A stretch of DNA of 64,000 nucleotides. Origin: Pseudovibrio ascidiaceicola. GTDB taxonomy: Bacteria > Pseudomonadota > Alphaproteobacteria > Rhizobiales > Stappiaceae. The DNA lies in NCBI RefSeq assembly GCF_900114245.1, contig NZ_FOSK01000002.1, forward strand, positions 453,576 to 517,575. The letters run 5' to 3'. The position numbers and the translations under genes were made by a program. The notes under the pieces were generated by a model. That model did not search any database. It was not told where the DNA came from and saw only the letters and a program-made list of their open reading frames with translations. Below are positions 36,654 to 45,475 of the stretch, piece after piece. The number at the start of each line of letters is the position of its first letter. Position 1 is the stretch's first letter.

Positions 36654-37088
36654 ATGACTGTTACCAGACGTGAAGCGCTTGGTTTGGCAGTGGGAGGCGC
36701 AGCCGCTCTGACGACACTGCGTTTTACCGCGCCTGCGTTTGCAGCAGGCAATGCTGTTGAAGATGCAATTATAGAGTTCACTGGTGGCGCGAAGCCGGGA
36801 AGCGGTGACATTGCCATTGGTGCACCAGAGATTGCTGAAAACGGGAACACTGTTCCGATTGAAGTGTCTGCGCCGGGTGCAGCCTCCATCATGCTGCTTG
36901 CAGCAGGCAACCCGAGCCCGGGTGTTGCGACATTCCATTTCAGCGCTCTTTCCGGCGCTCAGGAAGCCAAGACCCGTATTCGCCTTGCGAAAACGCAGGA
37001 CATTGTCGCCATTGCAAAGATGCCGGACGGGTCCGCCATCATGACAAAGCGTAGTGTCAAGGTCACCATCGGTGGCTGTGGCGGTTAA
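36654..37088 (+). CDS. soxY: SoxY sulfur-carrier subunit
   Basis: The 144-residue protein has a twin-arginine signal (TRREALGLAVGGAAALT) and the carrier tail GGCGG at its C-terminus. The Cys of that tail holds the growing sulfane chain. AAGGAGG precedes the ATG. It works as a SoxYZ heterodimer and is exported by the Tat route with SoxZ. Confidence 0.95.
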   Translation: MTVTRREALGLAVGGAAALTTLRFTAPAFAAGNAVEDAIIEFTGGAKPGSGDIAIGAPEIAENGNTVPIEVSAPGAASIMLLAAGNPSPGVATFHFSALSGAQEAKTRIRLAKTQDIVAIAKMPDGSAIMTKRSVKVTIGGCGG

Positions 37089-37111
37089 TCAGAAAAGGCA
37101 TTGAGAAACAC

Positions 37112-37441
37112 ATGGCAAAGGTAAAACCACGCGTCAAAGTGCCTAAAAAGGCAAGCGTAAACGAAGTCGTGACCATCAAGACACTGATCTCGCACCCAAT
37201 GGAATCTGGTCAGCGCAAGGACAAGAAAACCGGCGAGACCATTCCACGCAAGATCATCAATAAGTTTGCTGCCAGCTTCAATGGCGAGCCCGTGTTCATG
37301 GCAGATATTGAACCTTCTGTTTCTGCGAACCCTTACATCGAGTTTCAGATGCGGATTCCAGAGTCCGGTGCGGTTCGGTTTGAATGGACGGATGATGACG
37401 GCTCCGTCTACGACATGGAAAAGAAAATCACGGTCGCCTAG
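37112..37441 (+). CDS. soxZ: SoxZ partner of the sulfur carrier
   Basis: The 109-residue immunoglobulin-like protein (PRVKVPKKASVNEVVTIKTLISHPMESGQ, FRMxIPESG-like FQMRIPESGAVRF) pairs with SoxY. It has no signal of its own, consistent with co-export on SoxY. It follows soxY by 23 bases. Confidence 0.94.
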   Translation: MAKVKPRVKVPKKASVNEVVTIKTLISHPMESGQRKDKKTGETIPRKIINKFAASFNGEPVFMADIEPSVSANPYIEFQMRIPESGAVRFEWTDDDGSVYDMEKKITVA

Positions 37442-37468
37442 GCAGCCATTCTTTGGGAGGAGAAGGGT

Positions 37469-38311
37469 ATGAAAAGGACGGTTTCAATACTCGCTGGGGG
37501 GCTTCTTTTCGGCACACTTAGCACTGCTGCGCTTGCAGATGACGGACGCGAACTTGTCATCGATGGCGAAACAATTGCAACAACTGCTGTTCCGGCGGAT
37601 GACCATCCACTGGACGAGCTGATTTCAGGTTGGCGTTTTCGCTCTGCTGAAACTCAGGCACTGCAAATGGATGACTTTGAGAATCCTGCGTTTGTCGCCA
37701 TTGAGTATGCTGAGGAAATTTGGGAAACGCCCGCTGGCAAATCCAATCAATCCTGCGCGGATTGTCATGGAGATGCGGATAACTTTGCCGGTTTGCGGAC
37801 CAAGTTGCCGCGCTGGAATGACGAGATGGGCAAGCCTGCCACCATGGAAATGCTGATCAATGCGTCCATCGAGACACATCAGGGAGCAGAGCCGTGGAAG
37901 TGGGAGAGCGCCGAGATGCTGGCCATGACGGCTCTGATCGGTTTGCAATCCCGTGGCATGCCAGTCGCTATGAAGACCGACGGACCAATTGCAGACTGGG
38001 TCAAGAAGGGTGAAGAGCTTTACTACACCCGTGTTGGCCTGCTGAATATGGCCTGTGCCAACTGCCATGAAGACAATTACGGCAACATGATCCGTGCTGA
38101 CCATTTGAGTCAGGGTCAGATCAACGGGTTCCCGGTGTATCGTCTGAAATGGGGTGGGCTCGGATCCATTCACCGCCGGTTTAAAGGCTGCATGGATCAG
38201 GTGCGAGCTGAGCCTTACAAGCGCGGGAGTGATGAGTTCATTGCTCTGGAAGCTTATGTAACATCTCGCGGGATGGGACTTTCAGTCGAGACCCCATCTG
38301 TTCGTAACTAA
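37469..38311 (+). CDS. soxA: SoxA dihaem cytochrome
   Basis: The 280-residue periplasmic protein has a signal peptide (to LSTAALA). Haem sites are CADCH near residue 93 and CANCH near 195, and the active-site Cys is in RRFKGCMDQVRAEPY near 235. With SoxX it performs the thiosulfate:carrier-protein ligation. GGGAGG precedes the ATG. Confidence 0.94.
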   Translation: MKRTVSILAGGLLFGTLSTAALADDGRELVIDGETIATTAVPADDHPLDELISGWRFRSAETQALQMDDFENPAFVAIEYAEEIWETPAGKSNQSCADCHGDADNFAGLRTKLPRWNDEMGKPATMEMLINASIETHQGAEPWKWESAEMLAMTALIGLQSRGMPVAMKTDGPIADWVKKGEELYYTRVGLLNMACANCHEDNYGNMIRADHLSQGQINGFPVYRLKWGGLGSIHRRFKGCMDQVRAEPYKRGSDEFIALEAYVTSRGMGLSVETPSVRN

Positions 38312-38319
38312 GTGATTTT

Positions 38320-38346
38320 GGAGGTTGCTCACTTATAGCAACCTCC
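38320..38346 (+). terminator. Hairpin between soxA and soxB
   Basis: A perfect 10-bp stem, GGAGGTTGCT with AGCAACCTCC, encloses a 7-base loop 8 bases after soxA. No U-tract follows, so it is more likely a processing or partial-attenuation structure than a full terminator. It would set soxXYZA levels above soxBCD. Confidence 0.6.
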
Positions 38347-38395
38347 TGATCTAAAACAATTTTCGAAATTCTAATAACCTACGGAGGGTGCGGAG

Positions 38396-40078
38396 ATGAT
38401 CTCGCGCCGTGATTTCTTGCAGGCTGGTGTCGCTGCAGCCGCTATTTTTGGGGCTGGGAGTTTTCCAGTGCTGGCCGCGCGTCAGGCCCTGACACAGAAC
38501 CAACTTCTGGACTTCAAAACCACCGGCAATGTGACCATCATCCACTTTACGGATTGTCATGCGCAGGTGAAGCCTGTCTGGTTCCGTGAGCCCTCCGTGA
38601 ATATTGGTGTGGGTGCCCAAAAGGGATTGCTGCCGCACATCACTGGTCAGGACCTGCTGAAGGCGTTCAACTACCAGACCGGAACGCCGGAAGCCTATGC
38701 CCTCACCTCTGAGGATTTTGTCTCATTGGCCCGTAGCTACGGCAAGATGGGCGGGTTGGACCGGGTGTCGACTATCGTGAAGTCGATCCGGGCAGAACGT
38801 CCTGATGCGCTGTTCCTTGATGGTGGTGATACATGGCATGGGTCGATGACGGCCACGAAGACCCAAGGCCAGGACATGGTCAACCTGATGAATGCCTTGA
38901 GCCCCGATGCGATGACCTCGCACTGGGAGTTCACCTACGGCATTGACCGGGTGAACGAGATTGTTGAGGAACTGCCCTTCCCGTTTTTGGGTGCCAACAT
39001 CTTTGACAATGAATGGGACGAACCAGCGTTTGAACCCTACAAGATTTTCGAGCGCGGCGGTGCCAAAGTTGCTGTGATCGGTCAGGCCTTCCCCTATATG
39101 CCAATCGCCAATCCGGGCTGGATGTTCCCGAACCTTTCCTTCGGCATCCGCGAAGCACGTATTCAGGAAATGGTTGCGGAAGTGAAGCAGGAAGGCGCTG
39201 ATGTTGTTGTCCTGCTCAGCCACAATGGTTTTGATGTAGACCGCAAGGTGGCACAGCAAGTTTCCGGCATTGACGTGATCCTGAGCGGTCACACTCATGA
39301 TGCGGTGCCGGAGCCGGTGAAGGTTGGCGAGACCATGATCATCGCATCTGGCTCCAACGGTAAGTTTGTGTCTCGTCTGGATCTTGACGTCGACAAGAAC
39401 GGCATCAAAGACTTCACTTACAAGCTGATCCCGGTGTTTGCCGATGTGATTGCTCCCGACCCTGAGATGGCAGCTCTGATAGAGAAAGAGCGCGCGCCGT
39501 TCAAGGAGGAGCTGGAAGAAGTCATCGGCACAACCGACAGCCTGCTTTACCGCCGTGGCAACTTCAACGGTACGTGGGATGACCTGATCTGTCAGGCGCT
39601 GATTGAGGAGCGGGAAGCAGACATTGCGCTGTCTCCGGGCTTCCGCTGGGGACCATCCCTGCTGCCGGGTGATAACATCACCCGCGAAGACATCCACAAT
39701 GCCACCAGCATGACCTACCCAAATGCCTACCGCTCTGAGATGACCGGGCAGTACCTGCATGAAATTCTGGAGGATGTGGCCGACAACCTGTTCAACCCGG
39801 ACCCTTACTACCAGCAGGGTGGTGACATGGTTCGCGTGGGCGGCATGGGTTACTCCATCGACGTTTCCAAGCCGGTGGGTGAGCGCGTGACCAACATGAC
39901 GCTGCTGAAAACCGGCGAGACCATTGATCCTGCCAAGACCTACGTGGTTTCGGGTTGGGCCTCTGTTGGAGAGGACACCGAGGGGCCTGAGATCTGGCAA
40001 GTGGTTGAAGATTACATAAGCCGTAAAGGCACCATCACAATGGACCCCAATTCTACCGTTCGCGTTACAGGCGTGTGA
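38396..40078 (+). CDS. soxB: SoxB thiosulfohydrolase
   Basis: This is a 560-residue dimanganese enzyme of the 5'-nucleotidase fold. It has a Tat signal (SRRDFLQAGVAAAAIFGAG) and metal-binding motifs FTDCHAQ near residue 55, LDGGDTWHG near 142, LSHNGFDVD and LSGHTHDAVPEP near 297. It releases sulfate from SoxY-bound thiosulfonate. Length and motifs match Paracoccus-type SoxB. Confidence 0.96.
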   Translation: MISRRDFLQAGVAAAAIFGAGSFPVLAARQALTQNQLLDFKTTGNVTIIHFTDCHAQVKPVWFREPSVNIGVGAQKGLLPHITGQDLLKAFNYQTGTPEAYALTSEDFVSLARSYGKMGGLDRVSTIVKSIRAERPDALFLDGGDTWHGSMTATKTQGQDMVNLMNALSPDAMTSHWEFTYGIDRVNEIVEELPFPFLGANIFDNEWDEPAFEPYKIFERGGAKVAVIGQAFPYMPIANPGWMFPNLSFGIREARIQEMVAEVKQEGADVVVLLSHNGFDVDRKVAQQVSGIDVILSGHTHDAVPEPVKVGETMIIASGSNGKFVSRLDLDVDKNGIKDFTYKLIPVFADVIAPDPEMAALIEKERAPFKEELEEVIGTTDSLLYRRGNFNGTWDDLICQALIEEREADIALSPGFRWGPSLLPGDNITREDIHNATSMTYPNAYRSEMTGQYLHEILEDVADNLFNPDPYYQQGGDMVRVGGMGYSIDVSKPVGERVTNMTLLKTGETIDPAKTYVVSGWASVGEDTEGPEIWQVVEDYISRKGTITMDPNSTVRVTGV

Positions 40079-40117
40079 GGCGAACCCTGACAGATTTTGA
40101 GATGACGAGTAATTGAC

Positions 40118-41383
40118 ATGAGTGAAAGACTAAAGTCACCTACCCGCCGAAACCTCCTGAAAGGCGGGGCCTTACTGAGTGGAGCTGCCTTGACTGGCGC
40201 TGCACTTCCAGCACGGGCGAATGACCCGGCCATCACCAATCTGCAGCCGTGGATGCAGGAGCTGGGAGACGGTGTTGATGCCATGCCTTATGGCGTGCCC
40301 TCGCAATATGAGGCGCATGTGAAACGGCGCACTGTTGAATGGCTGACGGCTGACCGCGTGAGTTCCATCAACTTTACGCCGCTGCATGAACTGGACGGCA
40401 TCATCACGCCGAACGGCCTGTGCTTTGAGCGTCACCATGGCGGGGCCGCTCATATTGACCCTGCCCAGCATCGTCTGATGATCAACGGTCTGGTGGACAA
40501 AGAACTTGTGTTCACCATGGAAGACATCCTGCGGTTTCCACGAGAGAACCGGATCTACTTTCTGGAATGTGCTGCTAACTCCGGCATGGAGTGGCGCGGG
40601 GCACAGCTCAATGGCTGTCAGTTCACCCATGGCATGATCCATAACGTGATGTACACTGGCGTTCCGCTTCGGCTTTTGCTGGAAGAAGCCGGCCTGAAAA
40701 CCAACGCCAAGTGGTTGATGCCGGAAGGTGCTGATGCCTCTGCCATGACCCGCTCCATTCCACTGCAGAAAGCCTTGGATGATTGCCTTGTTGCCTTCAA
40801 GATGAACGGTGAAGCTCTACGCCCTGAGCAAGGCTATCCGCTGCGTCTGGTGGTTCCGGGTTGGGAAGGCAACATGTGGATCAAGTGGCTGCGCCGCATC
40901 GAGGTGGGTGATGAGCCGTGGCACCACAGGGAAGAGACCTCCAAGTACACCGACCTGATGGAGAATGGGAAAGCTCGTCGCTTTACCTGGGAAATGGACT
41001 GTAAGTCCATCATCACCAACCCAAGCCCGCAGGCTCCTATCCTGCATAAGAGCGGTCATACGGTCCTGACTGGTCTGGCATGGTCTGGCCGCGGCACTAT
41101 TCCGCGCGTAGACATCACACTAGACGGCGGCAAGAACTGGCATGCTGCCCGTATGGATGGCCTGAGTTTCGACAAGTCCATGCACCGCTTTTACTTTGAG
41201 TTTGACTGGGATGGTAAGCCGCTGCTGCTGCAATCTCGCGCACACGATTCCACGGGCTACGTACAGCCAACAAAAGATGAGCTTCGCGCTGTTCGCGGCG
41301 AAAACTCCATCTACCACAACAACGGAATCCACACCTGGTACGTTGACGAAAATGGTGAGGCGGAAAATGTTGAAATTTCTTAG
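40118..41383 (+). CDS. soxC: SoxC sulfane dehydrogenase, molybdopterin subunit
   Basis: The 421-residue sulfite-oxidase-family protein has a Tat signal (TRRNLLKGGALLSGAALTG). The molybdenum-binding Cys is in YFLECAANSGMEW near residue 151. A C-terminal dimerisation domain follows. With SoxD it oxidises the outer sulfane sulfur on SoxY, allowing thiosulfate to go fully to sulfate without sulfur globules. Confidence 0.95.
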   Translation: MSERLKSPTRRNLLKGGALLSGAALTGAALPARANDPAITNLQPWMQELGDGVDAMPYGVPSQYEAHVKRRTVEWLTADRVSSINFTPLHELDGIITPNGLCFERHHGGAAHIDPAQHRLMINGLVDKELVFTMEDILRFPRENRIYFLECAANSGMEWRGAQLNGCQFTHGMIHNVMYTGVPLRLLLEEAGLKTNAKWLMPEGADASAMTRSIPLQKALDDCLVAFKMNGEALRPEQGYPLRLVVPGWEGNMWIKWLRRIEVGDEPWHHREETSKYTDLMENGKARRFTWEMDCKSIITNPSPQAPILHKSGHTVLTGLAWSGRGTIPRVDITLDGGKNWHAARMDGLSFDKSMHRFYFEFDWDGKPLLLQSRAHDSTGYVQPTKDELRAVRGENSIYHNNGIHTWYVDENGEAENVEIS

Positions 41384-42428
41384 TGTGCTTGCGACTGGAA
41401 CGTTACTGCTCACCAGCGCGGCGACAGCTGGTTCTTTCAATATTGGCCGTGCAGCCACCCCTGCTGAAGTTGCCGCATGGAATATTGATGTGCGCCCTGA
41501 TGGACAGGGCTTGCCTGCCGGACGCGGAAACGTGGAGCAAGGCGAAGAGATATTTGCAGAGCGCTGCGCCGTGTGCCACGGAGACTTCGCGGAGGGTGTT
41601 GATCGTTGGCCGGTTCTTTCTGGCGGGGACGGAACACTGACTTCCGCACGCCCGGTTAAGACCATCGGCTCTTACTGGCCGTATCTTTCAACCGTGTTTG
41701 ACTATGTGAACCGTGCCATGCCATTTGGCGAGGCCCAGTCTTTGAAGCCAGATGAAGTCTACGCAATCACGGCCTTCCTGCTTTATGCCAATGATCTTGT
41801 TGAGGATGACTTTGAGCTGAGCCAGGAGAACTTCACCTCCGTACGCCTACCAAATGAAGACGGCTTTTACATGGATGACCGCGAAGAGTCGCCGGTCTTC
41901 AAAAAGCGCGATGTCTGCATGAAAGACTGTAAAGCGGACGTGAAGATCACCGCACGGGCTCAGGTTCTGGATGTGACACCGGAAGAGACGAAAGCAGCTG
42001 AGGAAGCAGCAGCTGCAACTGAAAAGCCCGAGGCCGAAGTTGTGACTGCGGCTGAACCAGCGCCTGCTGCAGAGACTGCTCCAATGCCGGAACCCGTTGC
42101 TCTTGATGATGCACTCATTAAGAAAGGCGCCAAGGTTTTCAAAAAGTGTAAGGCCTGCCATCAAGTGGGTGAGAAGGCCAAGAACAAGGTTGGTCCGATC
42201 CTGAATGATATTATCGGCCAGCAGGCGGCTGTGGTTGCCGGCTTCAAATACTCAAAGGCCCTTAAAAAGCTTAATGGTGATGGCCTTGTCTGGTCTGACG
42301 AAAATCTGGATGTCTTCCTGACCAAGCCGAAAAAGTTTGTGAAGGGCACCAAGATGACATTCGCTGGCCTCAAGAAGGAAAAAGACCGCATTGCCCTTAT
42401 CGAATTCCTGAAGAGCCACTCCCAATGA
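41367..42428 (+). CDS. soxD: SoxD cytochrome subunit
   Basis: The 353-residue protein starts at the ATG at 41367 inside the end of soxC (17-base overlap). A signal peptide leads to a first haem site CAVCH and a second haem site CKACH near the C-terminal cytochrome domain. An Ala/Glu/Pro-rich linker joins the domains. It takes electrons from SoxC and passes them to the respiratory chain. Confidence 0.93.
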   Translation: MLKFLSVLATGTLLLTSAATAGSFNIGRAATPAEVAAWNIDVRPDGQGLPAGRGNVEQGEEIFAERCAVCHGDFAEGVDRWPVLSGGDGTLTSARPVKTIGSYWPYLSTVFDYVNRAMPFGEAQSLKPDEVYAITAFLLYANDLVEDDFELSQENFTSVRLPNEDGFYMDDREESPVFKKRDVCMKDCKADVKITARAQVLDVTPEETKAAEEAAAATEKPEAEVVTAAEPAPAAETAPMPEPVALDDALIKKGAKVFKKCKACHQVGEKAKNKVGPILNDIIGQQAAVVAGFKYSKALKKLNGDGLVWSDENLDVFLTKPKKFVKGTKMTFAGLKKEKDRIALIEFLKSHSQ

Positions 42429-43126
42429 GAGCACTGATACCTGCCCTCGTCCTCGCGTTTGGCTTCCTGTCAGGGGCAACTTCGGTTGCCTCTGCTCAGG
42501 ATATTGCGCGTGGGGAACGCCTGTTCAATGCTTGTTTGCGATGCCATGACGTTGGCAAGGACGCAAAGAACCGCATTGGCCCTCACTTGAATGGCGTGTT
42601 TGACCGGAAGGCTGCAACCATTGAAGGCGCGACATACTCAAAGGCCATGAAGCGTGCTGGTGCTGATGGTCTGCGCTGGACAATCGACACGCTGAACATT
42701 TACATTCAAAACCCTAAAAACCTCGTCTCCGGTACCCGCATGAACTACCGGGGTATGAGAAAGGAAAAGGATCGCTCTGATCTGCTCGCTTATCTGCGCC
42801 AGTTTTCCGTGAGCCCTGCCAACATCCCAGAGGCTTCTGCCAGTCTCTTACGACAGGATGCGCCAAGCCTTCACGAGGAGACTTATCTGGATGGAGATGC
42901 TGAGTATGGCGAATATCTTTCTGGCGAATGTACCAGTTGCCATCAATCCAGCGGAGCAGACAAAGGGATCCCTTCCATCACAGGTTGGCCGCAACCAGAC
43001 TTTGTGATTGCACTGCGGGCCTACAAAAAGGGACATCGGCCTCATCCTGTGATGCAGATGATCGCCAAGCGGCTCTCGGAGGAGGAGATTGCTGCGCTGG
43101 CGGCCTATTTTAAAGAATTGCATTAG
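42425..43126 (+). CDS. soxE: SoxE-like dihaem cytochrome c
   Basis: The 233-residue periplasmic cytochrome has a signal peptide (to ASVASA). Haem sites are CLRCH near residue 37 and CTSCH near 177, with the Met ligand region SGTRMNY. Its first half is closely related to the C-terminal domain of SoxD, suggesting duplication. It overlaps soxD by 4 bases and is expected to pair with the flavoprotein SoxF. Confidence 0.87.
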   Translation: MRALIPALVLAFGFLSGATSVASAQDIARGERLFNACLRCHDVGKDAKNRIGPHLNGVFDRKAATIEGATYSKAMKRAGADGLRWTIDTLNIYIQNPKNLVSGTRMNYRGMRKEKDRSDLLAYLRQFSVSPANIPEASASLLRQDAPSLHEETYLDGDAEYGEYLSGECTSCHQSSGADKGIPSITGWPQPDFVIALRAYKKGHRPHPVMQMIAKRLSEEEIAALAAYFKELH

Positions 43127-43170
43127 AGCGGGGCCCTTTTGGCAGGCTTCGCTCAAATTATTGTTTTCAC

Positions 43171-43211
43171 GCGTATTTCTATCAAAACCGGAGATACTTC
43201 CGGGCATACGC
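43171..43211. repeat. Dispersed hairpin repeat, copy 4
   Basis: GCGTAT and ATACGC outer arms enclose AAAACCGG...CCGGGC, related to copies 1 and 2. It fills the soxE-soxF gap and ends 20 bases before the soxF ATG. Confidence 0.55.
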
Positions 43212-43231
43212 TTTAGGGGAGGAATTGACAT

Positions 43232-44497
43232 ATGAGACTGAACCGACGTCGTTTTCTGGGAACAGCAGCTGCAAGTGCGGCGCTCTTGTCCTCTCCTATC
43301 GCTGTGGGGCAAAAGCGGCCCCGTGTGGTCATCATTGGCGGCGGAGCTGGCGGGGCAACCGCTGCCCGCTACCTTGCCAAAGATTCGGATGGTGCTATTG
43401 AGGTGATCCTCATTGAACCCTCCCGTACTTACTACACCTGCTTCTTCTCCAACCTGGCCATTGGCGGTTTCCAACCTATGTCCAAGCTGGCACACTCCTA
43501 TGGTACATTGGCCAGCGAATATGGCGTAACCGTCGTGCATGACTGGGCTTCTGCCGTAGACCGCGAGAAAAAGGTGGTCCGGCTCGCCGGCGGCGACGCC
43601 ATTTCCTATGATCGCCTTGTCCTGTCTCCGGGTATCGACTTTGTAAAAGGGGCGATTGAAGGCTGGGACGTAACGGCCCAAACCAAGATGCCTCATGCTT
43701 ATAAGGCTGGCACGCAGACCCAGCTGCTGAAGGCACAGATTGAGGCCATGCCGGAAGGTGGCACCTTTGCGATGGTCGCTCCACCTAACCCGTACCGCTG
43801 TCCTCCCGGCCCCTATGAGCGCGTCTCCATGGTTGCCCATGTGTTGAAACAGCGGAACCCGACTGCCAAGATCCTCATTCTTGATCCAAAAGAGAAGTTC
43901 TCCAAGCAGGGCCTGTTCATGGAAGGCTGGGAGAACCATTATGCAGGCATGGTGGACTGGCTAACGGACGAGTTCACCGGAGGTGTTCAGCGTGTTGACC
44001 CGGACACCATGGAAATTGTGTTGGAAGACGAGACCATCAAAGCGGATGTTGTGAACGTGATCCCAGCCATGCAGGCGGGCAGCATTGCCCAGCAGGCTGG
44101 TTTGACCAATGAGGCAGGTTGGTGTCCGATCGTTCCGGCAACGCTGCAGAGCCGGATGGATGAAAACATTCATGTGCTTGGTGATGCGACCCAGAACGGC
44201 GACATGCCGAAGTCCGGTTATTCTGCCAACAGTCAGGCCAAAGCTGCTGCCATGGCAATCCGCCACGCCCTCACCGGCTCACGCGCGTTCAAACCACGGT
44301 TCTCCAACACCTGCTGGTCGCTAATCTCACCAGACAACGGCGTGAAGGTTGGTGCGAGCTATGTGGCCACGGATGAGAAGATCGCAAAAGTGGACGGCTT
44401 CATCTCCCAAAACAACGAGGACGACGCCCTACGCAAGCAAACCTACGAGGAAAGCCTCGGCTGGTACGCTGGCATGACTGCGGACATGTTTGGGTAA
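43232..44497 (+). CDS. soxF: SoxF flavoprotein (FccB-like sulfide dehydrogenase)
   Basis: The 421-residue FAD protein has a Tat signal (NRRRFLGTAAASAALLSS) and the dinucleotide motif VVIIGGGAGGATAARYL. The redox-active Cys are in TYYTCFFSNLAIGG and PYRCPPGPYERVS. A C-terminal FCSD-type tail with NTCWSLISPDNGVK follows. With SoxE it forms a flavocytochrome that oxidises sulfide or reactivates Sox proteins. It is the last gene of the plus-strand cluster. Confidence 0.93.
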   Translation: MRLNRRRFLGTAAASAALLSSPIAVGQKRPRVVIIGGGAGGATAARYLAKDSDGAIEVILIEPSRTYYTCFFSNLAIGGFQPMSKLAHSYGTLASEYGVTVVHDWASAVDREKKVVRLAGGDAISYDRLVLSPGIDFVKGAIEGWDVTAQTKMPHAYKAGTQTQLLKAQIEAMPEGGTFAMVAPPNPYRCPPGPYERVSMVAHVLKQRNPTAKILILDPKEKFSKQGLFMEGWENHYAGMVDWLTDEFTGGVQRVDPDTMEIVLEDETIKADVVNVIPAMQAGSIAQQAGLTNEAGWCPIVPATLQSRMDENIHVLGDATQNGDMPKSGYSANSQAKAAAMAIRHALTGSRAFKPRFSNTCWSLISPDNGVKVGASYVATDEKIAKVDGFISQNNEDDALRKQTYEESLGWYAGMTADMFG

Positions 44498-45061
44498 CGG
44501 ATGCAAGTGTGGAGCGCTCCCCGGGTTTGTTGGGGTGTTCGGCAAGTTGCTTGGTATGGCTAGTTGTACCTAGCTACTGACGGGTGATAAATGACTTGTG
44601 AGAGCTTAAGGTTCTGGGCGCAGTAAGCCTCGCCTCTTGAGTGTAACAGGATAGTCACAGCAGTTGCTTTTAATGCGTATTAGGACGGCACTAAGTAACT
44701 TCAGCAAGTGTGAGGAACTCAAAAACTGGCAAGATGGAGTTGGGCAGTTGCTTGATAACAGCATCCGAGATTTGAAAAGCTCAAATCACTTATCCTCGGA
44801 GTGCATTACATAGCGTTTCAACAACACCATCCGAGGTAGGGGGATAGATTTTTTCTATCCCCTTTTGTGGCTTGAGTGCAGAGCCGATGTTTGCTGAAGT
44901 TATCCGACAGACATAAAAACGCAATCTCAACTCCAATAACACAAACGAACGCAGATAAGAACGTAACACCATTTCGACTGCGTTTAGTACTACACATACT
45001 GTACTACGCCGCTTCATGCGCAGACATCCGCTGCCTATCATTTGCGTTGATCACTTAGACG
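44498..45061. other. Gene-free stretch with structured RNA signals
   Basis: No convincing gene is present. A hairpin GATTTGA-AAAGC-TCAAATC (44769-44787) is followed by a terminator at 44840-44866, so a small RNA or a decayed gene 3' end is possible. No promoter could be fixed. Confidence 0.4.
44840..44866 (+). terminator. Rho-independent terminator without an obvious gene
   Basis: GGGGATAGA pairs with TCTATCCCC across a short T-rich loop and is followed by TTTT. It is a strong plus-strand terminator, but the nearest plus-strand gene (soxF) ends 340 bases earlier. Confidence 0.75.
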
Positions 45062-45346
45062 TTCTGCTTCACCAACAAGGAGATCGCGACGCAGCTTGGG
45101 ACGCTTCCGCCGGGCCGGGCGCCGAGCAAAGCTGAATGGCGACGGCTGAGCCAGCAATTCAAGGTACATCAGAACGAGCGCCTCGCCCGCATGGAGCGTT
45201 TGAGATCGCAACTGGAAGGCTGTATGGGATGCGGTTGCCTGTCTCTGGACAAATGCGAGCTTTACAACGCTGGCGACGCCGCCTCCAGCTACGGCCGTGG
45301 CCCCCGCTTCGTCTATGGCGACAAGTCATTCAGAAAGGACAGCTAG
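45062..45346 (+). pseudogene. soxR: C-terminal remnant of MerR-type redox regulator SoxR
   Basis: The frame ending with TAG at 45344 reads about 94 residues, including EIATQLGTLPPGRAPSKAEW and the iron-sulfur motif GCMGCGCLSLDKC. These are typical of the C-terminal half of the superoxide-sensing [2Fe-2S] regulator SoxR. An in-frame stop lies just before, and no start codon or helix-turn-helix half is present. It is not related to the ArsR-type SoxR of the sox cluster. Confidence 0.8.
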
Positions 45347-45392
45347 GCTGCAATTATACGTGTTGTAATGTTTTCAGAATCTAGGCAGCAAA

Positions 45393-45423
45393 AAACCCGC
45401 TAAGCTTTTGGCTTAGCGGGTTT
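45393..45423 (+). terminator. Terminator after the SoxR remnant
   Basis: A perfect 13-bp inverted repeat AAACCCGCTAAGC/GCTTAGCGGGTTT encloses TTTTG, with A and T runs on each side. It sits 46 bases past the remnant stop. Confidence 0.85.
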
Positions 45424-45431
45424 AATATTTG

Positions 45432-45475
45432 TTTACGGGGGTAAGATTTGAACTTACGACCTTCAGGTTATGAGC
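45432..45475 (-). pseudogene. 3' half of a tRNA-Met gene (likely att scar)
   Basis: Read on the minus strand, this gives an anticodon loop CTCATAA, the 3' anticodon stem CCTGA, a T arm GTAAG-TTCAAAT-CTTAC with a perfect 5-bp stem, then CCCCGTAA. The 5' half is not a tRNA. Integrases that insert in tRNA genes leave exactly such 3' fragments, so this may mark the left end of the island that follows. Confidence 0.7.

Noticed and set aside
38723-40000. 425-residue open frame antisense to soxB
   Set aside because: It lies fully inside soxB, has no recognisable domain, and its composition mirrors the codon bias of the real gene.
42848-43939. 363-residue minus-strand frame across soxE and soxF
   Set aside because: Covers two strongly supported sox genes and the repeat between them; no start support.
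45136-45384. 82-residue plus-strand frame over the SoxR remnant
   Set aside because: It is another frame of the remnant, which has the conserved four-Cys motif in its own frame.
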